A DNA stretch of 64,000 nucleotides from Fibrella arboris (lineage in GTDB: Bacteria; Bacteroidota; Bacteroidia; Cytophagales; Spirosomataceae). The translations under genes were made by a program, and so were the position numbers. The stretch spans positions 225,769 through 289,768 of the forward strand of contig NZ_JBGGWE010000008.1 in assembly GCF_041321095.1 (NCBI RefSeq), read 5' to 3'. The notes below the pieces were generated by a model, which was not told the origin of the DNA, made no database searches, and saw only the letters and a list, made by a program, of their open reading frames with translations. Positions 1 to 8,400 of this stretch are shown piece by piece. How positions within the stretch are numbered: position 1 is the first letter of the stretch; each line of letters starts with the position of its first letter.

Positions 1-1135
1 CCTCGCCCTCTGCCGAATGAGCAATATCAAACAGCCGGGCCGACTCGAGAAGCAGCGAAAGCGAACCTTCCGTTACGGCCTTCTGGAACAAGAGCATCCG
101 CCGCACGTCGGGGTGGTTGATGATGGGCGTCTGTGGCGTGTCCAGGGCATTTTTTTCGTTTAGCCGACGGCTTTGTGGCCGCTCACGGGCGTATTGGAGC
201 GCCGCATAGTAGGCCGCCGTGGCAATGCCCGCCGCTGTCATACCCACCCCGATACGGGCTTCGTTCATCATCTGGAACATGTAGGGCAAGCCCTGGTGTG
301 GTTCGCCAACGAGGTAACCCACACAGTCGTCGCGCTCGCCCATCGTCAGGTGCATGGCCGGTACGCCCCGTTGCCCAAGTTTATGGTACACTCCCGTAGA
401 CGTGACGTCATTGTCGGCCGGGCCGTTGGCGGTAGCGCGGTATTTGGGGACCACGAACAACGAAATGCCTTTGGTGCCTTTGGGAGCGCCATCGATCCGG
501 GCCAGCATCAGGTGAATAATGTTTTCGGCTGCATCGTGGTCACCCGCCGAGATAAACACCTTTTGGCCTTTGATCTTGTAGGTTCCATCGGGTTGTGGGG
601 TGGCGGAAGTCATCACGTCGGATAGCGATGAACCAGCCTGTGGCTCGGTAAGGGCCATGGTGCCCTGCCATTTGCCCGACAGCATATTGGGCACGTATTC
701 GTCAGACAGGTCGTCGGTGCCAAAGGTGGCAATGAGATTCGCGGCACCAGCCGTCAGCCCGACGTACATCATGCCGTTGTTGGCGGCCATCAGAATGAAG
801 CCAATGCTCGAATTGATAAGTTCAGGTAGCTGTTGCCCGCCTTTTTCGAACGAAAATCCCGCGCCGATCAGCCCTGCGTCGCCCATCGCCATGATGAAAT
901 CTTTGATGCGGGGGTGGACCGTTACCTGACCATTTTTTAGCTCGGGCTGATTACGGTCGACCTCACGGACAAACGGATACATGAGTGTGTCGGCGATCTG
1001 GGTGGCTGAATCTATTGCCATATCGAACGTACCCCGGTCGTGCGCCGAAAAGAAAGGGTACTTCGTCAGTTCCTCGGCACGAAATACTTCATGGAGCAGG
1101 AACTGTACATTACGTTTGCTGAAATAGACAGACAT
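1..1135 (-). CDS. Acyl-CoA dehydrogenase, C-terminus beyond left edge
   Basis: The first 378 residues of an acyl-CoA dehydrogenase are encoded, and the frame is open to the window edge, so the C-terminal part is missing only because of the cut. The family oxidises acyl-CoA thioesters with FAD and passes electrons to ETF. The signature ALTEPQAGSS lies at residues 161-170, with FISAGDHD shortly after it; this version is typical of the larger, roughly 600-residue DmdC-like subgroup, which includes methylmercaptopropionyl-CoA dehydrogenase. The start MSVYFSKRNVQFLLHEVF matches the usual N-terminus of that subgroup, so the ATG at 1135 was chosen. The substrate cannot be read from the sequence. The plus-strand reading frames across it are shadows. 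Confidence 0.9.
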   Translation of the reverse strand, partial: MSVYFSKRNVQFLLHEVFRAEELTKYPFFSAHDRGTFDMAIDSATQIADTLMYPFVREVDRNQPELKNGQVTVHPRIKDFIMAMGDAGLIGAGFSFEKGGQQLPELINSSIGFILMAANNGMMYVGLTAGAANLIATFGTDDLSDEYVPNMLSGKWQGTMALTEPQAGSSLSDVMTSATPQPDGTYKIKGQKVFISAGDHDAAENIIHLMLARIDGAPKGTKGISLFVVPKYRATANGPADNDVTSTGVYHKLGQRGVPAMHLTMGERDDCVGYLVGEPHQGLPYMFQMMNEARIGVGMTAAGIATAAYYAALQYARERPQSRRLNEKNALDTPQTPIINHPDVRRMLLFQKAVTEGSLSLLLESARLFDIAHSAEGE

Positions 1136-1153
1136 AAAAAAGAGTTTACAGTG

Positions 1154-1235
1154 TTCAGTTGGCTGTTTTCAGTTGCTTCGCTTTCAGTAAGCTACGTCTC
1201 GCAGCACAACAGAAAACGGAAAACAGCCAACTGAA
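1154..1235. repeat. Long intergenic hairpin
   Basis: A 17-bp perfect inverted repeat (TTCAGTTGGCTGTTTTC at 1154-1170 against its complement at 1219-1235) encloses a loop of about 48 bases. It lies between the divergent acyl-CoA dehydrogenase and DUF2911 genes, so it is not a terminator for either. Its left arm resembles the hairpins at 35270 and 38206. It may act in the mRNA leader or be a relic of a small mobile repeat. Confidence 0.7.
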
Positions 1236-1374
1236 AACAGATGTAGTATGCATGCATACTGTTAGGTAAAAGTAAGAAAAAGTAGGATTCGTGGGGAGTA
1301 ATCGTCCAAAACCATATTGGTACGGATCTTGTTTACGTTTTACTGTGAACTCACTAACCAAATTCATTACAATC

Positions 1375-1908
1375 ATGAAACAGACCGTTTCGCTATTCAT
1401 GACACTCCTGCTGGCGCTGACCGTCACGATGGGCTTTGCTCAGAACGCCAAAAGCCCACACATAACGGCCGAGAGTCCGGATAAGAATATTAAGATCGAG
1501 TACGGCCAGCCTTCCATGCGAGGCCGGGTTTTGTTTGCCCAGGAAGGTGTTACATCGCTCGAAAAGTACGGTAAGCCCTGGCGGACAGGGGCTGATGCGG
1601 CCACCGAGATCACCTTCAAAAATGACGTGATGTTTGGTGGAAAAATGGTAAAGGCGGGTAAATACACGCTGGTGACCATACCAAATGAAAAAGAATGGTC
1701 GGTGATCCTGAACACCGTGCTGGGGCAATGGGGCGCTTATGACTACGATAAGCACGTAGATAAGAACATACTGGAAGTGAAAGCGCCGGTCGTAACCAAC
1801 AAAACACCGGTAGAAAAGCTGACCATTACGCCAACGAACAAAAGCCTGTCGATTGCCTGGGGAGCCACAACCATCACGGTGCCGGTGATGAACCACGGCA
1901 TGAACTAA
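1375..1908 (+). CDS. Secreted DUF2911 family protein
   Basis: 177 residues. The ATG at 1375 begins a clear Sec signal peptide (MKQTVSLFMTLLLALTVTMG-FAQ, cleavage after about residue 23), so the longer frame from 1291 is not used. The mature part has the DUF2911 pattern common in Bacteroidota: IEYGQPSMRGR near residue 45, then YGKPWRTGADAATEITF and a second KAGKYTLVTIP block. The domain is thought to be a periplasmic or exported beta-rich fold; no enzymatic role is established. It is transcribed alone and followed by a strong terminator. Family assignment is confident; function is unknown. Confidence 0.85.
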   Translation: MKQTVSLFMTLLLALTVTMGFAQNAKSPHITAESPDKNIKIEYGQPSMRGRVLFAQEGVTSLEKYGKPWRTGADAATEITFKNDVMFGGKMVKAGKYTLVTIPNEKEWSVILNTVLGQWGAYDYDKHVDKNILEVKAPVVTNKTPVEKLTITPTNKSLSIAWGATTITVPVMNHGMN

Positions 1909-1928
1909 CCAGCAACATACCTGCATAC

Positions 1929-1962
1929 AAAAATCCCCGGCCATGATTGACCGGGGATTTTT
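1929..1962. terminator. Bidirectional rho-independent terminator
   Basis: A 12-bp stem (AAAAATCCCCGG pairing with CCGGGGATTTTT) has a 10-base loop, with an A-run on the left and a T-run on the right. It ends the DUF2911 transcript and could also serve the convergent glycosyltransferase. Confidence 0.88.
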
Positions 1963-1983
1963 GTATTTATTGACCTGAATATG

Positions 1984-2010
1984 TCACCTTCTGCCTAGGG
2001 CAGAAGGTGA
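1984..2010. terminator. Hairpin downstream of glycosyltransferase gene
   Basis: A perfect 12-bp stem (TCACCTTCTGCC and its complement) with a 3-base loop lies 15 bases beyond the stop of the minus-strand glycosyltransferase. It lacks a T-run. It probably marks the 3' end of that mRNA. Confidence 0.65.
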
Positions 2011-2025
2011 AAACAGCGATTTTGC

Positions 2026-2904
2026 CTATCTCCTTAGGTGGTAGTTTTTGTACTCACCGATGCGCCAGCCTGTTATTTTCTCGATTGCCGTTAAGATGTG
2101 TACACGGGGCGAATAACGACGTTTACGAGTGTCGAATGTAAATGACAGATTGGTTGCGCTAATACGGGGGAGCATGACGGCTGGGTGAGTGCCTGAGAAC
2201 TCGGCCAGGGAGTCGATGTGCTGTTCATAGCTGAACTGTCTGGCCTGATCGGCAACACGCTGCATGGCTTCTTCACTATGCCAGAAACGGTAGAAGTAGC
2301 CGAATTTTGCCCGTTGCAGCTCAATCGGTTTCACCCATCCGTAGTGATAGATGTAGGCATCGATTAGCTTCACCTGCAGCTTAGTGTTGTCTTTCTTTCG
2401 GAACCCCTGTGCGTCTCTGTATGAAGCCACATGGCCGGTGTGCCGAATGACACGGATCTCACGTCGGTACCATCGGCGAGAATCACCAACGTACCTGAAC
2501 GAACCGTAAAAATGCGTATACTTGAAAAGAAGCCCTTCCACCGATAGGTCATTCAGGTTTTCCTGCATAGCCGCTTTCACCGTATCGAGGTACTGTTCGT
2601 GCAACACTTCATCGCCCTGAATATAAAAAGCCCAATCGGTATCAGCAGAAACAGCGGCAAGTGCTTTGTCTGTTTCTTCGGCTAATACCCGGCCTCCTTC
2701 CCGCAAGTCATCATTCCAGACAGTGTGGACGATACGAATTTTTGGGGAACCAATGCCTTCGATCAGGCCAATGGTATTATCGGTTGACCTGCCAACAGCT
2801 ACAACAAATTCGTCGCAAAGTGGCAACACTGACTGAATGGCTTCCAGAATAGGATATCCGTACCTTTCCGCATTTCGAATAATCGTAAACCCACTAACTT
2901 TCAT
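2026..2904 (-). CDS. Family 2-type glycosyltransferase
   Basis: 292 residues with a GT-A fold start: MKVSGFTIIRNAERYGYPILEAI is the usual nucleotide-sugar-binding first strand. A DEFVVAVGRSTDNT block follows near residue 31, and the metal-binding motif is replaced by QGDEVLHEQY near residue 96 (the DxD position reads GDE). These features place it with the small cytosolic GT2 relatives seen in Bacteroidota glycan loci. Donor and acceptor sugars cannot be inferred. No other glycan gene adjoins it; downstream are two hairpins and upstream is a 49-base gap before tamL, which has the same orientation. Confidence 0.8.
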   Translation of the reverse strand: MKVSGFTIIRNAERYGYPILEAIQSVLPLCDEFVVAVGRSTDNTIGLIEGIGSPKIRIVHTVWNDDLREGGRVLAEETDKALAAVSADTDWAFYIQGDEVLHEQYLDTVKAAMQENLNDLSVEGLLFKYTHFYGSFRYVGDSRRWYRREIRVIRHTGHVASYRDAQGFRKKDNTKLQVKLIDAYIYHYGWVKPIELQRAKFGYFYRFWHSEEAMQRVADQARQFSYEQHIDSLAEFSGTHPAVMLPRISATNLSFTFDTRKRRYSPRVHILTAIEKITGWRIGEYKNYHLRR

Positions 2905-2953
2905 GACCGGTGGTTATACTTAATGCAATTGCTTACACAAGTATACTCACAAA

Positions 2954-5308
2954 TCAGAATGGATAGCCGACGGCGATGTTCAATAATAGATTTTCTCGCC
3001 GCCAGTCACGGCTACCAAAATTAATTTGATTCAGCACCCAGCGCTGTCCCTCAGGTAGATACGGTTTTTGAAAGGGCGTGGCCAGATCAGCCCGGATCAG
3101 GAAATACGACAAATCGATGCGCAGGCCGATACCGCCCCCAATCGCTAATTGCTTCAGGAAGTCTTTGTTAAACTGCGACCCCGGGCCATAAACGGTTTCA
3201 TCGGTGTAGGACCAGACGTTACCCGCATCAATGAAAGCAGCCAGTTGGAAAATAGACCCCAGTTTAGCCCGTAATTCTGTATTGGCTTCGAGCTTTACGT
3301 CGCCACCACCATCCTGGAAAAGCACCGTGCCACCCGTATTTGAATAAATACCAGGCCCAACAGCACGGGGACGAAAAGCACGTACGCTGTTGGCCCCCCC
3401 CACGAAATATTGCCTGACAAAAGGCATTTCGTTGATATTACCGTAGGGGATACCCACACCACCAAAGAATCGGTTCGCCCAAACCAGTGATTTAGTAAGT
3501 TGAAAATAATGCCGTGTATCCAGGTCGACCCGGACGAACTGAGCAAAGGGAACATCAAAAATTGATTTGTAACCCAGGCTATCCGTTTTGACTAACAGCC
3601 CGGCGAGGTTACCCGATGGTTCAATATTCAGCGTCCAACGGTTGCTGTATTTACGGGCTGAATTCGGTAACGACGTGATATTGAGCGTATAAATGGTACT
3701 GAGAATAAGTTGATCCTGAATCAGTCGGACAAACGGGCCTGATGTTTCGGGGTTACTCAGGGCGTCGTAGAATTTAGGGCCGAAGTTGAAGCTATGAACG
3801 TAGTTGACGTTGAAGAGTGAAATGGAATGCTCTACCCGATTGCTGGTGCGGAAGGCATAACCAAACGACGCCCGAACAGAACTCAGGTTATAGAGTGAAT
3901 CGCGCTGTAATAATTCATACCCTACACTGATATTCGTTTTGGGTAAGATCTGCCGTCGATCATATCGGATGGGAAAGGGCGACACCAGCCGGGGAAAACT
4001 CAGCGTAGCATCGGTACCGTATCGATAGTTCGTTACGCCCCGCCCGGCCGCGCCCACCTGCAGATCAATACCGGCCGTGGCGTTAACGGTCAGCTGCTCG
4101 GCCCGCCCAAGAAAGTTGCGCCCGATAAAACTGAGTGTCAGCAACGTACCTGCGAGGTTATTCGAGCGAGAGTTTCCCGACAGTTCGAGCCGGACTGATT
4201 TGCGGGGGAGGGGCGTCAGGTAATAGTTGACGTCGAACAGGGCCGAATCGCGCCCGTAGCGGCCAACCGGTTCAAAGCGGTTACGCACGTATTTGAACGT
4301 ACCCAGATTCACCAGTCGTGACAGCGACAAATCCTGCGCCCGGCTGTTGTACCGTCTGCCCGGACGAAGGCTAATCACGTCATTGAACAACTGCGGTTTA
4401 AATACCCGTGCCGAATCGACAATGTAAAAACGCCGTAACGATAGTCCTGTGTCGGCCGGGTTGGTCACCGGCGGCTGATAAGCCTCGGTCAGGTTGGTGT
4501 CCCGGCGGGCCGTGCGTAGCGTGTAGTTGGGGTAGATATAGACGTTCCGAATAAAGTACGGAACCTTGGCCGCTGCCGGAATATCGGGCTTTATGGCCAC
4601 GTAGAAGCGCACTTTGTGATTTCCGGCGGCTGTATCGGTCAGCATAGCCACGTACTCGGGCAGAAAATAGTAAAAGCCGCGTTGTTTCAGAGCATCGGCA
4701 ATGCGTTGCTTTTCTGTGTTGATGACGTCGAGCACAAAGGGATCACCGGCCTTCAGCAGCGATCGGGGCGAGGCGTTGAACATCGCTTTGGCAACCAGGG
4801 TCGAATCGCCAATAAACGATACCGAGTCGATCAGGTAACGCTGCGGCACCTGGGCCGTGTAGCGGGCTTTGGTCTGGTAGCTATTCACATCAACAAATTC
4901 ACCCGCTACCTGCGACCGGAAGTACCCCTCATTCTCCAGCACATTGGTCATCAACTCGCTGTTGGCCGTCAGGCCGCGGGCGCTGGCCAGCACGGGGGCT
5001 TCACCGAAGCGCCGCCGCAACCCTGCCCGAAAGCCTTTTTCTTTTTTAGGCTCACCAATAAAGTAATACAGCCCCACTTTATAGGGAAAACCAAACAGCC
5101 GTTTGTTGGGACGAGGCCGGGCCAGCGCGGTCAACTGATCGGTCAGGCGGCTCTTCTCCGCTTTCGAGATAGTCGAATCGGTGTTCAATACAAAGTCAGC
5201 ACCAACGTAAAGCTTCTCGCCAGCAGGCAGGTGTTTGGCTACGTTGCAGCTATAGAGCAGTAGGCAGGTCAGTAAGGCGACAAGCCAGTATGGTTGAGTT
5301 CTTTTCAT
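2954..5308 (-). CDS. tamL: TamL, lipoprotein Omp85-family translocation/assembly barrel
   Basis: 784 residues. The N-terminus carries a lipoprotein signal with lipobox LLYSC (Cys21). It is followed by POTRA-like repeats (roughly residues 40-350) and a C-terminal 16-strand Omp85 barrel (PF01103 type) that ends in Phe, as outer-membrane barrels do. In Bacteroidota the TamA homologue is usually a lipoprotein (TamL), which fits. TamA/TamL works with the inner-membrane-anchored TamB to deliver autotransporters, barrels or lipids to the outer membrane. The gene lies 111 bases downstream of tamB on the same strand, so the two very likely form an operon. Assignment to TamL rather than BamA rests on the lipobox and the tamB partner. 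Confidence 0.88.
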   Translation of the reverse strand: MKRTQPYWLVALLTCLLLYSCNVAKHLPAGEKLYVGADFVLNTDSTISKAEKSRLTDQLTALARPRPNKRLFGFPYKVGLYYFIGEPKKEKGFRAGLRRRFGEAPVLASARGLTANSELMTNVLENEGYFRSQVAGEFVDVNSYQTKARYTAQVPQRYLIDSVSFIGDSTLVAKAMFNASPRSLLKAGDPFVLDVINTEKQRIADALKQRGFYYFLPEYVAMLTDTAAGNHKVRFYVAIKPDIPAAAKVPYFIRNVYIYPNYTLRTARRDTNLTEAYQPPVTNPADTGLSLRRFYIVDSARVFKPQLFNDVISLRPGRRYNSRAQDLSLSRLVNLGTFKYVRNRFEPVGRYGRDSALFDVNYYLTPLPRKSVRLELSGNSRSNNLAGTLLTLSFIGRNFLGRAEQLTVNATAGIDLQVGAAGRGVTNYRYGTDATLSFPRLVSPFPIRYDRRQILPKTNISVGYELLQRDSLYNLSSVRASFGYAFRTSNRVEHSISLFNVNYVHSFNFGPKFYDALSNPETSGPFVRLIQDQLILSTIYTLNITSLPNSARKYSNRWTLNIEPSGNLAGLLVKTDSLGYKSIFDVPFAQFVRVDLDTRHYFQLTKSLVWANRFFGGVGIPYGNINEMPFVRQYFVGGANSVRAFRPRAVGPGIYSNTGGTVLFQDGGGDVKLEANTELRAKLGSIFQLAAFIDAGNVWSYTDETVYGPGSQFNKDFLKQLAIGGGIGLRIDLSYFLIRADLATPFQKPYLPEGQRWVLNQINFGSRDWRRENLLLNIAVGYPF

Positions 5309-5419
5309 TAATCAATGGGTACTACTTATTGGCAGTTTAGCGTATTGCCGCGAAGGGCCTTGCGTCGGCCGCCTTCGCGACAGCCACACAGCGCAAAACC
5401 TTCGACTGAGCCCTCCTGC

Positions 5420-8400
5420 TTACTCTATTTCCTCTTCTTTACGTCTCCGAACCAGTTCGGCCAGCGTATTAAAATCAACGGTGATAACGAAGCCAACGCC
5501 TGTTTCGATAACAAATCCTTCCAGAATGGTTCGTTCCGTGTTGCTACGCCGGTAGGCACGCAGGGCATATCGGCCATCCCGTGTGAGGTTGTAGTTTAAA
5601 TTGAGGTTATCGAAAACGGCGTTGTTATTCTGGGCTGCTTTCACGTCCTGCGAGCCATCGACCAGGAAGTTTTTACCCACCGACACGGTTAGCCGACCCT
5701 GTAGAAAGCTGCGCGAAAGGCCGATGTTCAGGTCGGTACGGTTCGAGCCAGCGGTACCGCCCGTTTCGGCCGTACCGCTCCGCGAGTTCAGGCCCACATC
5801 GAGGTCAACGCCTTTGATCAGACCCGACGCAAATTGCTGTAATTGCTGGCTGATGATCTTGCTCACACTGCTTCGGGCCAGTCCTTCTGCCGTGTTGCCC
5901 ACGTTGAATTCAGAGGAAGAATTGCCCGACGTTTCGGCAATAAAGTTGCCCAGGATAAGCAGGCCGAATACCTGTTTGTTCAACTGATTCTGGTCTTCGC
6001 GCAGGCTGGCCAGCTTTTGCGACACCAGATCAGAGGCACTGCCCAGGCGCGAAAGTGTTTCGCGGGGGGCAATGATATCAAACGTAATGGTTGGGGCGGC
6101 CAGATTTCCGCTCAGGGTCAGGGCCACGTTGTAGGGCAGATTGACCTTGGTGGTGGGTTGGGTAGCGTTGGTGCTTTCGCTGGAAATAAGCGCGTCCGAT
6201 GTGGTTCGGGCCTCATAGATCGCCGTCAGGTTCAGATCGGCTTTCAGCGGGTCGCCGGTGAAATTGATGTACCCACCCTTCTGTAACTCAAATTCGCGCT
6301 GCAACACCTGATACGTCAGTGAATAGCGACCTTCTGTTACTTCATACCGACCCAGCACCGACACCTGGCCGCTTGGTGATACGCTCACGGCGAGGTTGGC
6401 ATTACCGCGCGCCTTCAGATTATCTCCGTTCAGTTCATCAACAATAATCGTGATCTCCGATTTGTCGTCGGCTTCGAGCGTCAGGTTGATCGTTGAGTTA
6501 TTCAACTGATCGAACTGAAGCGGAGCCAGAACCGTATCGGGTCGGGGGCGCAGGTATTTGCTGAGCGCCAGCGTATCGTTGTGGTTGATGAACGTTACCG
6601 ATTGGCGTGCATCGTTCAGACTGGCCTCATCACTGGGTAAGACGGTGGTGACCTGACTGCCATCTTCCAGTTTCACACTACCAGTTACGGCGGGTGTTCC
6701 GCCCTTGCCCACAATGTGAAGGTTAGCCGAGATGGCCGCTTTGCCGTAAAAGAAGTCGTTGTCTTTACGGGCGGCGTTCAGCGCCAGGAAGTTCTGAGCC
6801 CGCACCCGCAGATCATACGACACATCAGGAATATTGCTCAGCTCAACCTTCCCGTCGGTGGTCAGTGTCCGGCCCAGTGTGTCGCGCAGGTTGAAATCAG
6901 TAAACGTCAGCGTCTGGCCCGACAGTCGAATCCGTTCCTGGTCAATGCGGTACGTGGCGTTCAGCTGCTTGATATTGAAGGCGACCGAGTCGAACGAGAT
7001 GCCACCATTGAGCCGGGGGTTGCTGGTACTCCCCTGGATGTCGGTTTCACCGCGGAGTTGACCTTTCGCCCGGCGCAGTTCACCAAAACTGAAGGCCTCA
7101 ATCGTTTTGGCGTCGAGTTTATTTAGTTTCAGGTAAAAATCGAGCTGTTCTTTTGGATTGGTCGGGTCATAATAGCCCGACACTTTGGCGTCGTTGGTGG
7201 CGCTCAACAGCGTCACGTTCACGCCAATCCGCCCACCCGATGCATTGGCAAAATCGCCGGTCAGTGTCCCGATTGGTTTTTGCATGACCTGCAGGCTGTC
7301 TACTTTCAGGTTACCCGTAAACGATAACGGCGTACCGTTAGGCGGCGACAGGTAGTCGCGCACCACAACAGTGCTATTCAACGTTCCCCCGACCAGCGTG
7401 GTATCCTGATTGGCCAGACTCGACAGGTCGCTCAAGCTTACGTTTCTGGCTTCAACCCGAAGTGGGCCGTTTGGCACAGGATTTACACTATTGACACTAA
7501 TCGTCTGCGAACCTTGTCTGAGCAGGAAGTTCTGCGCCAGTACGCCGTTGGGACCGTATTGCAGGTAACCCGTCGTGTCGGATGTCCAGGTGCGGTAATT
7601 GGTCAGCAGGCCACGCTGACCAACCTGGAGCCGGTAGCTATCTCCCATGAGCGAAACCAGTCCGGCCAGCCCATACCGGTCTTTATTCACCGAATCTTTG
7701 TTGACGACTGAGAACGAGAACCGGTTATTGGCGGCTGATCCGCTAAGTTGCGTCAGGCCTATTTTCAGGCTGTTGGTTTGCAGCGAATTCACCTGACCGG
7801 CCACACTCAGTTGGTTATTGTAGGCCAGTAACCCCAGCGACGACCCGTTGACGACAATCGTATCGTAGTCGACCAGGCCAGTTTTGATGGTGGCGGCGAA
7901 GGTTGTATCCCGGGAATTGTCCAGGTAAGCGTCGAGTGAAACGGGCTCCAGCTTACGAAGGGCGGGAACAAAAGCCTGTAGGAGCGGGTGTTGACGTACC
8001 TGGCCGTTTATATAGAAGCTATACGGCGGTTGCACGGCCTTGTAGGCCAGACCAGGAAGTTTGAGATACTTCCCGATTTCGCTGGCCACAATATCATACA
8101 ACTGGGTATATTCAAACTGGCCGCTCAACGCAAGCTGGCCAAAAGGAAGCCCCAGAATCAGGGTTTTGCGGTTAGGCGCCTGTGTACCGGCCTTCAGATA
8201 CAAGGTATCGATTGGGTACGTTTTGCCTTTTAGCTGAACCACCGCATCATTGGCATAGACGGTACCCGCGGGCCTGGCCGGATCGGTCGAGGTCATGGCC
8301 AGCCTGATGTTCCCTTTTATCGACAGCGGATCGGCATAGAGTTTCAACTTATCAAGGTTAAGCTCCTGGATGTTGATGTCACCGGCAATGGCGGGGTACG

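Noticed and set aside
133..929. Three plus-strand frames (133-399, 173-625, 600-929)
   Set aside because: They are shadows of the minus-strand acyl-CoA dehydrogenase, which shows the family signature in its own frame.
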